Positions 1-8,694 of a DNA stretch of 64,000 bases are shown in pieces; within the stretch, counting starts at the first letter, position 1, and each line of letters opens with the position of its first letter. The DNA lies in contig NZ_BRPL01000002.1 in the NCBI RefSeq assembly GCF_027923585.1, positions 124,001-188,000 of the forward strand, in the 5' to 3' direction. The position numbers were made by a program, and so were the translations under genes. Under the pieces are notes generated by a model. The model did no database searches. It was not told where the DNA came from and saw only the letters and a program-made list of their open reading frames with translations. This DNA is from Philodulcilactobacillus myokonensis (GTDB lineage: Bacteria > Bacillota > Bacilli > Lactobacillales > Lactobacillaceae).

Positions 1-459
1 ATCATTACTAATTAAGAAGACCCCAAATGCCCAGGTAGAAACGGTATTAATAATATAATAAACCAGGAAGTAAGTCATACTATTATCACCAAAGAGGGCA
101 AGGTTTAGTGGCAAACCAATGAAAATGGTGTTGGCATTGACGATGGCATTGATGAATACACCACGACGCCCCTTCCTGACTTTTAATACTTTGACTAGGA
201 TATACGAAATGATGTAGCCAATAATGACTGAAATGATTCCCCAAATCAGATAACTAGAGAAACTAATTAGTTTATCACGGGTTAATTTTTGCAAAACCGA
301 AACAAAAATGGATGCTGGCAGTGCGATGTTTTTGATAAATTTAGCAATGTTAGCACCGAATGTATCAGCAAACCAGCCGGTCTTTCTTAAGATATAGCCT
401 AAGATCATAATGATAACAACGACTAAGACACTTTGGATTGAGTTTAAAAAGGTACTCAT
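1..459 (-). CDS. AEC-family (auxin efflux carrier type) transporter, C-terminus outside window
   Basis: The first 153 codons are present and the reading frame runs off the left edge. The protein begins MSTFLNSIQSVLVVVI and shows at least four hydrophobic membrane segments with the short polar loops and the N-terminal GYILRKTGWF pattern typical of the AEC (auxin efflux carrier) permeases. In lactic acid bacteria members of this family include malate permease MleP, and the malolactic genes lie 2.2 kb away, so malate or another organic acid is a reasonable substrate guess. It is not directly linked to mleA, however, because an HxlR gene, an oxidoreductase and a toxin-antitoxin pair lie between. 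The start is ATG at 459, preceded by AAGGAG at good spacing. Confidence 0.8.
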   Translation of the reverse strand, partial: MSTFLNSIQSVLVVVIIMILGYILRKTGWFADTFGANIAKFIKNIALPASIFVSVLQKLTRDKLISFSSYLIWGIISVIIGYIISYILVKVLKVRKGRRGVFINAIVNANTIFIGLPLNLALFGDNSMTYFLVYYIINTVSTWAFGVFLISND

Positions 460-664
460 AATTTCACTCCTTAAAATTTAAAATTACTGTTTAAAATATT
501 ACATTGATATCCAGCATATAGTCAAAGCAACGTTCCTTAATAAGAAATATTAATAACTCTAAATTCAAATGGACATATAGTTGTTATCGCTATGACTTGG
601 TGCTATTATTCACTTATAAAGAGTTAGTAATAAGGGAGAATCCAATTGCGAGGGGTAAGTCGTA

Positions 665-994
665 ATGCTAAACTTAATTGGAAGTATTTTACTAATACTA
701 TTAATGTTATTGATTGCTGTAGTAGCCGTTATTGATGCTTTTAATGAATTAAAGAATGATGATTATGAAACGGGAATCATCATCGCTGATATCATTACTT
801 TTTTAGCTGGCATCATTCCATTAGAATATTTTATTGTTAGCCGCGAAACTTTCATTGTAATTTCCATCGTATCAAGTATCGTTGTCGTTGCATGTGCGAT
901 TGCTAATGGCATTTACTCCCGTCATTTTCACATTATGCACCACGTCATTCGGATCATTATTTTAGGAATCTTATTAACAATGATTATCGTTTAA
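665..994 (+). CDS. small integral membrane protein, unknown function
   Basis: A 109-residue protein made almost entirely of hydrophobic stretches: about three membrane segments (residues 3-24, 38-58, 62-80) and a fourth near the C-terminus (94-108). The polar loop NELKNDDYETG separates the first two. I do not recognise a family. It stands alone, with a GAGGGG ribosome site about 9 nt before the ATG and a strong hairpin terminator just after the stop. The opposite-strand HxlR gene uses the same terminator from the other side. Confidence 0.6.
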   Translation: MLNLIGSILLILLMLLIAVVAVIDAFNELKNDDYETGIIIADIITFLAGIIPLEYFIVSRETFIVISIVSSIVVVACAIANGIYSRHFHIMHHVIRIIILGILLTMIIV

Positions 995-1004
995 AAATGA
1001 ACAT

Positions 1005-1046
1005 GAAAAAAGTCCCATGATCACGATGTGATTGTGGGATTTTTTA
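1005..1046. terminator. bidirectional intrinsic terminator
   Basis: An A-run, then the arms TCCCA-tg-ATCA / TGAT-tg-TGGGA and a run of six T. It sits between convergent genes (membrane protein on plus, HxlR regulator on minus) and can serve both. Confidence 0.85.
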
Positions 1047-1358
1047 TTGATTATATTTCATCGACCAATTTTTCATTTGATACAAAATTGGTGCTAGAGC
1101 TTTTCCTTTTGCTGTGAATGTATATTTAACGGTTGGTGGATTGTTATCTAAAATATGACGTTCAAGAATATTTTTTGTTTCTAGCTTTCTTAATCTTAAT
1201 GATAATGTCCTTGTACTAATTCCGGGGATACTACGTTTGAGTTTTCCGTAATGATTATTTCCGTTATAGATTTCCCACAAGACGATTGCTGACCATTTTC
1301 CACTAATAATTTCAATAAATGGTTGAATTGGGCAGTCATTGGTTTGATTCTTTTGCAA
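1044..1358 (-). CDS. HxlR-family winged-helix transcriptional regulator
   Basis: 104 residues with the classic HxlR layout: an N-terminal Cys (NDCPIQPFIEIISGKWS), then the winged helix with HYGKLKRSIPGISTRTLSLRLRKLE split over residues 37-60, and the wing ending in VKYTFTAKGKAL. Members of the family sense electrophiles or oxidants, often through the N-terminal Cys, and control a divergently transcribed oxidoreductase. That is the arrangement here: the neighbour on the plus strand is an NAD(P)H-dependent flavodoxin-fold oxidoreductase, with an inverted repeat between the two. Confidence 0.9.
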   Translation of the reverse strand: MQKNQTNDCPIQPFIEIISGKWSAIVLWEIYNGNNHYGKLKRSIPGISTRTLSLRLRKLETKNILERHILDNNPPTVKYTFTAKGKALAPILYQMKNWSMKYNQ

Positions 1359-1378
1359 AGTAACACCTGCTTTAACTT

Positions 1379-1393
1379 TACTTTAGTAAAGTA
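1379..1393. promoter_or_regulatory. inverted repeat, candidate HxlR operator
   Basis: TACTTT-AGT-AAAGTA, a 6-3-6 palindrome in the divergent intergenic region 21 bp upstream of the HxlR gene. HxlR-type operators are short dyads of this form. Binding by the adjacent regulator is inferred. Confidence 0.6.
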
Positions 1394-1483
1394 TGAATAT
1401 TTTTTGATAGATAGTGAATTAATTTTGCCTTCTTATATTTATCATTACGATTCATTATGATAAATAAAAGGGGATGAATTAAC

Positions 1484-2056
1484 ATCAAAATTCTAATTAT
1501 TTATGCTTACCCTAATCATACTGGTTTTAACCATATAATTGAAGAAAATATTATTCAACATCTTTCAAATCAAAATCAAATTAAGGTGATTGATTTGTAT
1601 CAGGATCATTTTGATCCGGTTTTGCATTTTGATCGAAAACATCGGAGACGGAATTTAATTTATGATCCTGAAATTCAAAAATACTGTGAATTAATTAAGT
1701 GGTCTGAAAAAATTATCTTCATTTTTCCAATTTGGTGGAGCGGAATGCCAGCTATTTTAAAAGGATTTATTGACCGAGTGTTCGTTAAGAATTTTGCGTA
1801 TTATTATCAAGGATTATTTCCGATTGGTTTATTAAAGGGCCGGACTGCATGGATTGTTAATACCAATGATACTCCAATGATATACGTTAAACTATTTCAA
1901 CAGGATTATGGAAATGTACTGAAGAAACAATGCTTAAAAATGTGTGGAATCAAATCAATTAAACATACTTCTTTATACTATATGCGTGGTATTTCACAGC
2001 AAAAACGGAAACGCTTCTTAAAGAGGATTGCTAAGATTGCGGAATGTTTTCGTTAA
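1484..2056 (+). CDS. NAD(P)H-dependent oxidoreductase, flavodoxin-like fold (apparent ATC start)
   Basis: The protein carries the quinone reductase/modulator-of-drug-activity hallmarks: N-terminal KILIIYAYPNHTGF (FMN/Rossmann-like strand), the central FPIWWSGMPAILKGFIDRVF segment, and YYYQGLFPIGLLKGR. About 190 residues is normal for the family. The only in-frame conventional start (GTG at 1586) would delete the first 34 residues, including the first beta strand. In-frame sequence upstream reads ATT AAC ATC AAA ATT CTA directly after a TGA at 1475-1477, so translation most likely starts at ATC 1484 (or ATT 1478) behind AAAAGGGG. Divergent from the HxlR regulator, which probably controls it. 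Confidence 0.75.
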   Translation: MKILIIYAYPNHTGFNHIIEENIIQHLSNQNQIKVIDLYQDHFDPVLHFDRKHRRRNLIYDPEIQKYCELIKWSEKIIFIFPIWWSGMPAILKGFIDRVFVKNFAYYYQGLFPIGLLKGRTAWIVNTNDTPMIYVKLFQQDYGNVLKKQCLKMCGIKSIKHTSLYYMRGISQQKRKRFLKRIAKIAECFR

Positions 2057-2128
2057 TATTTTTATAAAATACATGTACGTAAAATAGGTACATAGTATAA
2101 ATAAATATACAGAAAGGTGGTACTTATT

Positions 2129-2413
2129 ATGACTAATAAAACATTCTTTTCTCCTACTTCTGCACGTCAAAAGTTTTTTGGAATCTTAAAACAAGTTAAT
2201 GAAAATCATTCTCCAGTCATGATCAATAGTTCTCAATCCACCGGTAAAGAAGCTGTTATTATGAGTAAATCAGATTATGATGCATTACAAGAAACAATGT
2301 CATTAATGATGAATGGACAACTTCCTGAAGCAATTAAGCGTGAGAAAAAAGGTGGAAAGGTAACTCCTTTACCAGAAAATAAAAATGGAAATATTGATTG
2401 GAGTAAAATTTAA
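2129..2413 (+). CDS. type II antitoxin, Phd/YefM family
   Basis: 94 residues starting MTNKTFFSPTSARQKFF, the YefM/Phd fold in which the N-terminal half dimerises and binds the promoter and the C-terminal tail wraps the toxin. The motif EAVIMSKSDYDALQET is characteristic. The ATG at 2129 is chosen over the GTG at 2117 because AAAGGTGG lies 8-9 nt ahead of it. The stop codon overlaps the first base of the toxin ATG (TAATG), the usual coupling. The toxin is frameshifted, so this antitoxin is now probably an orphan. Confidence 0.85.
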   Translation: MTNKTFFSPTSARQKFFGILKQVNENHSPVMINSSQSTGKEAVIMSKSDYDALQETMSLMMNGQLPEAIKREKKGGKVTPLPENKNGNIDWSKI

Positions 2414-2663
2414 TGTGGAAAATTCAAATCTTGAATTTGGCATTAAAAGATATTATTAAAATAAAGAAATCTAATTTAACTAAACAATTTGATTCTGTTT
2501 ATAGTCATTTAAAAGTTAATTCTTATGAAAATAATCAGCGCTTTGAAAAATTATTTCTACCTGGTGCTGGTAAGTATTCAAGAAGAATAAACATTCTGTG
2601 GTATATACAATTGATGAAAATAACAAAATGGTTTTAATATTATCTGCTTATGGGCATTATTAA
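2413..2663 (+). pseudogene. YoeB/Txe-type mRNA interferase toxin, frameshifted
   Basis: The first 58 or so codons read as a YoeB-family toxin up to LFLPGAGKYSRRIN. The frame then continues into out-of-family sequence and stops at 2635. In the next frame the expected C-terminus appears: HSVVYTIDENNKMVLILSAYGHY followed by a stop at 2661-2663. Loss of one or a few bases near 2588 therefore destroys the catalytic C-terminus (the family uses the terminal His-Tyr). Seen directly in the sequence. A sequencing error is the alternative. Confidence 0.85.
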
Positions 2664-2699
2664 GAAGAAAAATTCTAAAAATAGAATTTTTCTTCTTTT
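2662..2699. terminator. bidirectional intrinsic terminator
   Basis: Hairpin with arms AAGAAGAAAAATTCTA / TAGAATTTTTCTTCTT between the convergent toxin pseudogene and mleR. Confidence 0.85.
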
Positions 2700-3591
2700 A
2701 ATTTTCGTTAATATTACCAATCGTTTCTTTAATAATATCAATGATTTTTCGCTGGATCGGATTAAATACCTGTAGATGACGGGTTGCCATGCTCATAACA
2801 AATTGGGGAACATCATGATCTTTTAATGCTAGCTTGGTAATTCGATTTGGATCGACAGTTAATGATGACATGAAGAACCCAATCCCGACGTCATCAGCAA
2901 TCATGTTCAGTAAACTATTAGTGGTGTACGATTGAAAGGCAATTTTAGGTGTAAATTTGTTGCGCTGTGCTAGCATTTTAAGGGCTTCATTTTGAATAAA
3001 ACCATTTTTAAAAATCACAAAATCATAATCTTTTAGTGCTTTGAAATGAAGATTATGATTGTTGTTTAATCGATTATTCTTGGATACAAAAATTTTGAAG
3101 GGTTTTCTGGCAAATTCATGGAGGTCAATATCATTATCATTTAATGAATTGAGGGTTCCTAAAAAGGCAAAATCAATTTTACCCTGCTTTAATTGTTTCA
3201 ATAAATTTTCGGAACCAAATTCAAAGGTTTCAATGGATTGAAGTAGGCCATTATCCTTTAATCGTTTCGCAATTGGTGCAAAGTATTCGGCTTCGATGAT
3301 CGGTGGTAAACCAATCCGTAGCTTCTTTCGCTTTAAATTAGCAATTTCTTTTTTGGATATTTGGCTGCTTTTCACGATTTGCTTGGCATGCTTTAATAAC
3401 TGCCTACCGCTATCCGTAACGATTAATCGTTGATAACGGTTTCGAATGATTAATTGAGCGCCCATTTCATTCTCTAATCGTTTCAAAGCAAGGGTAATGG
3501 TCGGTTGTGAAACATGAAAATGTTTAGCGGTTCTTGAGAAATTTTTTAGCTCAACGAGGGTAATAAAATATTCGAGGTCGCGGATGTTCAT
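2698..3591 (-). CDS. mleR: LysR-family regulator of malolactic fermentation
   Basis: 297 residues. Residues 1-60 form the LysR winged helix (NFSRTAKHFHVSQPTITLAL, then LENEMGAQLIIRNR), followed by the two-lobed co-inducer domain. It is divergent from the malolactic enzyme gene with 142 bp between, the standard mleR-mleA arrangement. Known MleR proteins activate mle genes in response to L-malate. The start is placed at ATG 3591 rather than ATG 3600 because AAAGGA lies 9 nt before the former and would overlap the latter. Confidence 0.85.
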   Translation of the reverse strand: MNIRDLEYFITLVELKNFSRTAKHFHVSQPTITLALKRLENEMGAQLIIRNRYQRLIVTDSGRQLLKHAKQIVKSSQISKKEIANLKRKKLRIGLPPIIEAEYFAPIAKRLKDNGLLQSIETFEFGSENLLKQLKQGKIDFAFLGTLNSLNDNDIDLHEFARKPFKIFVSKNNRLNNNHNLHFKALKDYDFVIFKNGFIQNEALKMLAQRNKFTPKIAFQSYTTNSLLNMIADDVGIGFFMSSLTVDPNRITKLALKDHDVPQFVMSMATRHLQVFNPIQRKIIDIIKETIGNINEN

Positions 3592-3733
3592 GGATAACAT
3601 TCCTTTTTCAAATTAATTAGTTTTATTTTATCATTGTTATAAAAATTACTTATAATAAATGCTTCTTTTGACTATATCTGAGGCGGCATTCTAAAATGAC
3701 GTTATAAATTTTAGCAATGAAAGGGGAATTATA

Positions 3734-5359
3734 ATGAGTAATATTTTAAACGACCCATTTAAAAATAAAGGAACCGCTTTTACAAAAACTGAACGAAAAA
3801 ATTTACACTTAGAAGGCATGTTGCCACCTTACGTCCAGACGTTGGATGAACAGGCTAAACAAGCATATGCTCAATACAAAACGAAACCATCTGATTTATT
3901 AAAACGCCAATTCTTGATGGAAATTTTTAACGAAAACCGCGTTTTATTCTACAAATTATTTAGTCAGCACGTCGTTGAATTTATGCCAATTGTCTACGAT
4001 CCAACAATTGCAGATTCAATTGAAAATTATAGTGAAATTTTTGTTGATCCACAAAATGCCACTTTTCTTTCAATTGATGAACAGAAATCAAAAGCTTCCA
4101 TCAAAGAAGCATTGAAAAATGCTGCTGATGGTCGCGATATTCGTTTAATCGTTGTTACCGATGCAGAAGGAATCTTAGGAATTGGTGACTGGGGAACCAA
4201 CGGTGTTGATATCGCAGTCGGTAAACTGATGGTTTATACTGCCGCTGCCGGAATTGATCCGAGCCAAGTCCTTCCCGTTTCATTAGACGTTGGAACCAAT
4301 AATCAAAAATTATTAGATGATCCAATGTACTTAGGTAACCGTCATCAACGTGTAACTGGTCAACCTTACTATAACTTTGTTGATCAATTTGTTCACGCCG
4401 CTGAAGAATTGTTTCCCAAAATGTACCTTCACTTTGAAGACTTTGGTCGCAGTAACGCTGCCAACATTTTAGACAAGTATAAGGATCAATACACCGTTTT
4501 TAACGATGATATCCAAGGAACAGGAATTATTATTTTAGCTGCCATTCTAGGGGCTTTGAATATTTCCAAAGAAAAAATGGTTGATCAAAAGTACCTTTGC
4601 TTTGGTGCGGGAACCGCTGGTGCTGGAATTACCAGCCGGGTTTATGATGAATTTTTGCAACAAGGGTTAAGTCCCGAAGAAGCTAAGAAACATTTCTACA
4701 TGGTTGATAAACAGGGCTTATTATTCGATGACGATCCTAGTTTGACACCGGAACAAAAACCGTTTGCTAGAAAACGAAGTGAATTTGATCATCCCGAAAA
4801 ATTGAATAATTTATTAGGAGTCGTTAAAGCGGTTCAACCCACCATCATGGTCGGCACTTCAACCCAGCATAATGCCTTTACCAAGGAAGTGATCCAGGCA
4901 ATGGCGGCTCATACTAAACGGCCGATTGTTATGCCAATTTCTAACCCCACTAAATTAATCGAAGCAACCGCTGATGACATTATGAAGTGGACTAATGGAA
5001 AGGCACTGGTTGCAACCGGAACCCCTAGTGAACCAGTCAATGTCAATGGTGTTGATTATGAAATTGGTCAGGCTAACAACGCTTTAGTTTACCCTGGATT
5101 AGGTTTAGGTGTGATTGCTTCACAAGCTAAGGTCTTAAACGATGAAATGATTTCTGCCGCTGCCCATTCACTAGGTGGGATTGTTGATCCTGAAAAACCA
5201 GGGGCTGCCATTTTGCCACCAGTATCAAAGTTGAATCAATTTTCTGATACGGTTGCTAGAGCCGTTGCTAAAAGTGTTGTTAAACAGGGATTGAATAAGC
5301 AACCAATCAAAGATATTGATCAAGCCATCCAAGACACTAAGTGGGAACCAAAGTATTAA
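3734..5359 (+). CDS. mleA: malolactic enzyme (L-malate to L-lactate + CO2)
   Basis: 541 residues, the length of lactobacillus malolactic enzymes. It is an NAD- and Mn-dependent member of the malic enzyme superfamily that decarboxylates L-malate to L-lactate without releasing pyruvate. Visible landmarks: [19 protein letters not shown] (malate/metal region, residues ~138-156), [11 protein letters not shown] and [10 protein letters not shown] (metal ligands, ~236-262), the nucleotide-binding GAGTAGAG (~290-297) and the C-terminal Rossmann half with MPISNPT. Ribosome site AAAGGGG. Its own regulator mleR is divergent, and a hairpin terminator follows. Malolactic conversion consumes protons and helps acid tolerance. 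Confidence 0.95.
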   Translation: MSNILNDPFKNKGTAFTKTERKNLHLEGMLPPYVQTLDEQAKQAYAQYKTKPSDLLKRQFLMEIFNENRVLFYKLFSQHVVEFMPIVYDPTIADSIENYSEIFVDPQNATFLSIDEQKSKASIKEALKNAADGRDIRLIVVTDAEGILGIGDWGTNGVDIAVGKLMVYTAAAGIDPSQVLPVSLDVGTNNQKLLDDPMYLGNRHQRVTGQPYYNFVDQFVHAAEELFPKMYLHFEDFGRSNAANILDKYKDQYTVFNDDIQGTGIIILAAILGALNISKEKMVDQKYLCFGAGTAGAGITSRVYDEFLQQGLSPEEAKKHFYMVDKQGLLFDDDPSLTPEQKPFARKRSEFDHPEKLNNLLGVVKAVQPTIMVGTSTQHNAFTKEVIQAMAAHTKRPIVMPISNPTKLIEATADDIMKWTNGKALVATGTPSEPVNVNGVDYEIGQANNALVYPGLGLGVIASQAKVLNDEMISAAAHSLGGIVDPEKPGAAILPPVSKLNQFSDTVARAVAKSVVKQGLNKQPIKDIDQAIQDTKWEPKY

Positions 5360-5376
5360 TTAAATCATTTAAAATT

Positions 5377-5416
5377 AAAAACCACAATTTAGTTTAAAAA
5401 ACTAGGTTGTGGTTTT
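5377..5416 (+). terminator. intrinsic terminator after mleA
   Basis: AAAACCACAA / TTGTGGTTTT arms with a loop containing further complementarity (TTTAGTTTAAAAAACTA). Confidence 0.8.
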
Positions 5417-5500
5417 GTTGCGTTATATATCATTATGATAAACAATTGTATGCTACAATTAACAAAATGGAAAATTGTTATATATTTGGAGGTCGTATAA

Positions 5501-5629
5501 ATGCGCAGCTATAGTAAAAGTGATTTTAAATCGACCGTAAATCAATTTGTTGGTAAACCTAATCTAAAAAAGGAACAAAAAGAAATACAGAAAGTAGCAG
5601 ATTATTTTAAATGCGTAATAAAACATTAG
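5501..5629 (+). CDS. short ORF, possible antitoxin partner of the GNAT pseudogene
   Basis: 42 residues (MRSYSKSDFKSTVNQFVGKP...) with an excellent GGAGG ribosome site 8 nt before the ATG. It overlaps the start of the following GNAT pseudogene by 19 nt, the kind of coupling seen in antitoxin-acetyltransferase modules. I do not recognise the protein. It is rather short for a DUF1778-type antitoxin and may itself be truncated. Confidence 0.45.
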   Translation: MRSYSKSDFKSTVNQFVGKPNLKKEQKEIQKVADYFKCVIKH

Positions 5630-6244
5630 AAGACGTTCTTGAAATCCATGGTGAGAATATTAATTCTTCTCTTTTAAATTTATCAAATTTTAATTGCGGA
5701 TATAATAATTTAAATGAATATTTAAAAGAAACAGCAAAAATAGATTCCAAAACTGGCGTTAATAAATAGTATTAATAGTGAGGGTAACAAGAAGCCGTTG
5801 GGATATTATTCGATTGCTGCTTCTTTAATATTAATATCTGGAAAAATAGATGCTGATAATTTTTCTGATATAGATTATTCCAATTCATATATTGAATCAA
5901 CTGTCAGATTTCCGGTTATTAAAATAAATGATTTTGCTGTTGATAAAAGATTTCAAAGAAATAAAATCGGAACTAAAATGATGTTTTATCTTTTCAATAA
6001 TCTTTATTTGATGTATTCGATTGCTAATATTGGAATGACAGCGATAACGTTACAATCAAAAAATAGTGCAGTTGAATTTTACAAAAAATTTGGGTTTAAA
6101 TATGTACATAAAGACTATAATGATTTGAGAGTCGATCCATTTGGGAATAAAGATTACTATCCAATGATGATAGGAATGGATAAAGTATTTAAAATAGTTG
6201 AAGAATCTGGATTTCCTGTTTCTAATGATCCTTATAATCCTTAA
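5611..6244 (+). pseudogene. GNAT-family acetyltransferase, broken near 5765
   Basis: The 5' part (ATG 5611) encodes LLNLSNFNCGYNNLNEYLKE and AKIDSKTGVNK, the N-terminus typical of GNAT toxins or small acetyltransferases, then hits a stop at 5767-5769. The remainder of the fold continues in another frame: KKPLGYYSIAAS, the acetyl-CoA loop region FAVDKRFQRNKIGTKMM, and NSAVEFYKKFGF. The gene thus carries a frameshift or small deletion where the family has the strand before GYYS. Function is presumably lost. Confidence 0.75.
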
Positions 6245-6290
6245 TACTTTATTATGTTTAAAAAATTTAAACAAAGCTTTTTATTAATAC

Positions 6291-6330
6291 AAGAGACGCA
6301 ATTTAATTTTAAAAATAAATTGCGTCTCTT
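6291..6330. terminator. hairpin terminator after GNAT pseudogene
   Basis: AAGAGACGCAATTTA / TAAATTGCGTCTCTT arms flanking an AT loop; the stem is very strong. Confidence 0.75.
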
Positions 6331-6345
6331 GTGTCACACCCAAAA

Positions 6346-6361
6346 TGTTTCACGTGAAACA
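6346..6361. promoter_or_regulatory. parS: parS chromosome partition site (ParB/Spo0J binding)
   Basis: TGTTTCACGTGAAACA, a perfect 16-bp palindrome identical to the established parS consensus of Firmicutes (TGTTNCACGTGAAACA). ParB nucleates here and spreads, loading SMC. In known genomes most parS copies lie near oriC. It sits in the short gap between a terminator and the two-component operon. Confidence 0.95.
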
Positions 6362-6450
6362 TTTTTGTTAAACATTGATTGTAACAGTGATTTCACAGCC
6401 TAAATTATGTTATGATTTCATTAAATCAATTTACTAAAGGAAATTGTAAA

Positions 6451-7143
6451 ATGAAAAATTTAGATATTCTATTAATTGAAGACGATGCGACTTTAGCCAA
6501 TAGTGTTGCCACTTTTTTGAAACCATTTGCGAACGTTAAAATTTCACACGACGGTTATGAAGGTCAGGCACTGGGTGAAGAAAACATCTATGATTTAGCG
6601 GTTTTAGATTTAATGCTCCCTGGAATTAGTGGTTATGATATTTTGAAACACTGGCGGGAAAAGGATCAATTAGATTTACCAGTATTAATTTTAACCGCGA
6701 AAGATACTTTAAACGATAAGATTAAGGGCTTTTCTGATGGGGCGGATGATTATTTAACCAAACCGTTTCACAGGGAAGAATTAATTCTACGGATCAAAGC
6801 ACTATTAAGAAGGTCGGGTGTCATTAGCGACACACGAACGCTTAATAAAAATCATTTTGCTGTCGATTTAGATAATCGGTCGACGACGTATTTTAACCAG
6901 CCCCTAAAATTAAACGGGAAAGAATACGATTTACTGGTTTACTTTCTCCAAAATCCTAACATTATCATCACAAAGGAACAGATTTTCAATCGGCTCTGGG
7001 GATTTGAATCTGATACTTCAATTACCGTGGTGGAAGTTTATATGAGTAATTTAAGACGTAAAATTAAAGCCATTCATAATCAACAGCCAATTAAAACCGT
7101 ACGTGGCGTTGGCTACATGATGGAAGATGACGTTCAAAAATGA
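6451..7143 (+). CDS. OmpR/PhoB-family response regulator
   Basis: About 230 residues. The receiver domain has the acidic pocket (LIEDD), the phospho-acceptor Asp in AVLDLMLPGISGYD, the conserved Thr/Ser of LILTAKD and Lys of DDYLTKPF. The C-terminal winged helix shows GKEYDLLVYFLQNPNIIITKE and VEVYMSNLRRKIK ending in VRGVGYM. The start is ATG 6451 with AAAGGAAAT upstream; the in-frame ATG at 6412 lacks a ribosome site. It overlaps the kinase gene by 4 nt (ATGA). The pair resembles CiaRH-type systems, but the signal is unknown. Confidence 0.9.
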   Translation: MKNLDILLIEDDATLANSVATFLKPFANVKISHDGYEGQALGEENIYDLAVLDLMLPGISGYDILKHWREKDQLDLPVLILTAKDTLNDKIKGFSDGADDYLTKPFHREELILRIKALLRRSGVISDTRTLNKNHFAVDLDNRSTTYFNQPLKLNGKEYDLLVYFLQNPNIIITKEQIFNRLWGFESDTSITVVEVYMSNLRRKIKAIHNQQPIKTVRGVGYMMEDDVQK

Positions 7144-8426
7144 ATACAGAGCAAAGACAGCAATTTAAATTCTTCATGGAAGAATTAATTACGTTTGCCA
7201 TTCTATTCTTGACCCTTGGCATCATCATTAATTTTGCCTTTCAAAAATTGAATGATCATAACATTAATGGCGAATTAATGAATCAGAAGATGCAAATTAC
7301 CAAGAATTTAGTGCATCAAGATTATCAATCACAACTTGGATTTAGGCCCCAGCCACCAACCGCTCATTCACCATTTCAAGCTAATATCATCATGTTTAAT
7401 CGGGAAGGTCAAATCTTGAATCAAGCATCGTTTAACAAACGTGATCAATACATGATCAAGAAGGTTAAACTAAGAACCCAAGATTTAAACCGTTCCCACC
7501 GTTTAACGTTGAACAATGGCGGATCCGATAGTAATTTTCAAGCATTATTGATTCGTAATCCCCAGGTATATCCGAATGGAATTGCATATGTTTTAATTTT
7601 AGAAAATATTGACGGTAACTTGGCATCGTTGAATACACTGCGGATTGCTTTAGCAATTACTTTGATTACTGCTTGGATATTGGCAATCGTTATTGCGTAC
7701 GTTCTTTCGAAGAATACAATGCGGCCAATTGTTAAAGCTTGGCAAAGACAACGGGAATTTAGTTCGAATGCCGCCCATGAATTAAGAACACCACTGACGG
7801 TGATCCGGAATCAATTGGAATATTTGCTAACCAAACCGAATGCGAAGGTGATCGATGAATCCAGATCAATTTCAACGTCGTTAAATGAAACCCAGCATCT
7901 GCAAACGTTAATTCAACGTTTATTGACGCTGGCCCGTTCTGATTCCGGATTGATTCAAATTCAGAAGGCTAGGGTTGATATTAAACAATGGTTTGCGCAA
8001 ATTATTCAACCGTATTCAGTTGGTATTAAAAGCCAGCATAAACAATTTAACGTTCAAATTAACGCCAGCGGAACAGCTGAATTTGATCCGGATTTGATTC
8101 ATCAATTGCTAGTGATTCTGTTAGATAATTCTGTTAAATACACGGATTATCATAATGGCAAAATTAGTTTTGAAGTTTCAAAAATTCATCACAATAAATT
8201 AAGAATCATGGTTGCCAACAACGGCACCACTATTTCTAATCAAAATAAGCACCGCATTTTTGAACGCTTTTATCGGATTGATAAATCGCGGAATAGTAAA
8301 ACTGGCGGAAATGGTCTCGGTTTAGCCATTGCTAAATGGATCGTAAATGAACACCACGGTTCAATTACGGTCGCTGATAATCAACCGCATGGGGTTCGAT
8401 TTATTGTGACATTACCAATTTCATAA
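7140..8426 (+). CDS. membrane sensor histidine kinase
   Basis: 428 residues: membrane segment ~13-31, an extracytoplasmic sensor of about 125 residues, second membrane segment ~164-188, then dimerisation/H-box FSSNAAHELRTPLTV, N-box LLDNSVKYTD, and the G-boxes with RFYRIDKSR and GGNGLGLAIAKW. There is a very short linker (TMRPIVKAWQRQREF) in place of a clear HAMP domain. It is translationally coupled to the response regulator upstream and followed by a strong terminator, so this is a two-gene operon. Confidence 0.92.
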   Translation: MNTEQRQQFKFFMEELITFAILFLTLGIIINFAFQKLNDHNINGELMNQKMQITKNLVHQDYQSQLGFRPQPPTAHSPFQANIIMFNREGQILNQASFNKRDQYMIKKVKLRTQDLNRSHRLTLNNGGSDSNFQALLIRNPQVYPNGIAYVLILENIDGNLASLNTLRIALAITLITAWILAIVIAYVLSKNTMRPIVKAWQRQREFSSNAAHELRTPLTVIRNQLEYLLTKPNAKVIDESRSISTSLNETQHLQTLIQRLLTLARSDSGLIQIQKARVDIKQWFAQIIQPYSVGIKSQHKQFNVQINASGTAEFDPDLIHQLLVILLDNSVKYTDYHNGKISFEVSKIHHNKLRIMVANNGTTISNQNKHRIFERFYRIDKSRNSKTGGNGLGLAIAKWIVNEHHGSITVADNQPHGVRFIVTLPIS

Positions 8427-8432
8427 GCAAAC

Positions 8433-8475
8433 AAAAGGCCCTGAAGACGGGAGAAATCTTCAGAGCCTTTTTATT
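8433..8475 (+). terminator. intrinsic terminator of the two-component operon
   Basis: AAAAGGCcCTGAAGA / TCTTCAGaGCCTTTTT arms with a T-tract. The following 220 bp up to the GT39 gene show no other feature. Confidence 0.9.
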
Positions 8476-8694
8476 TTATTCGAAAGAAGTGGTTTTAGTT
8501 ATTCACATGAGTGATTTTAATTTGAAGGATGACATTATTTTGAAATGCCTCTGTTTTGAAAGTTAATATATGAGAAATTTTAATGGGAGTAGGGATAGTT
8601 TGAAACGACAATGACGCTATTCTTGCTGCCTCATCAAACATTGAATATGGATGATAAGGTACTTTTGAGTAATATCCATCTTAACTCACCTCGA

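Noticed and set aside
3059-3241. Open frame on the plus strand inside mleR
   Set aside because: Antisense shadow of a clear LysR gene; no ribosome site and no family features.
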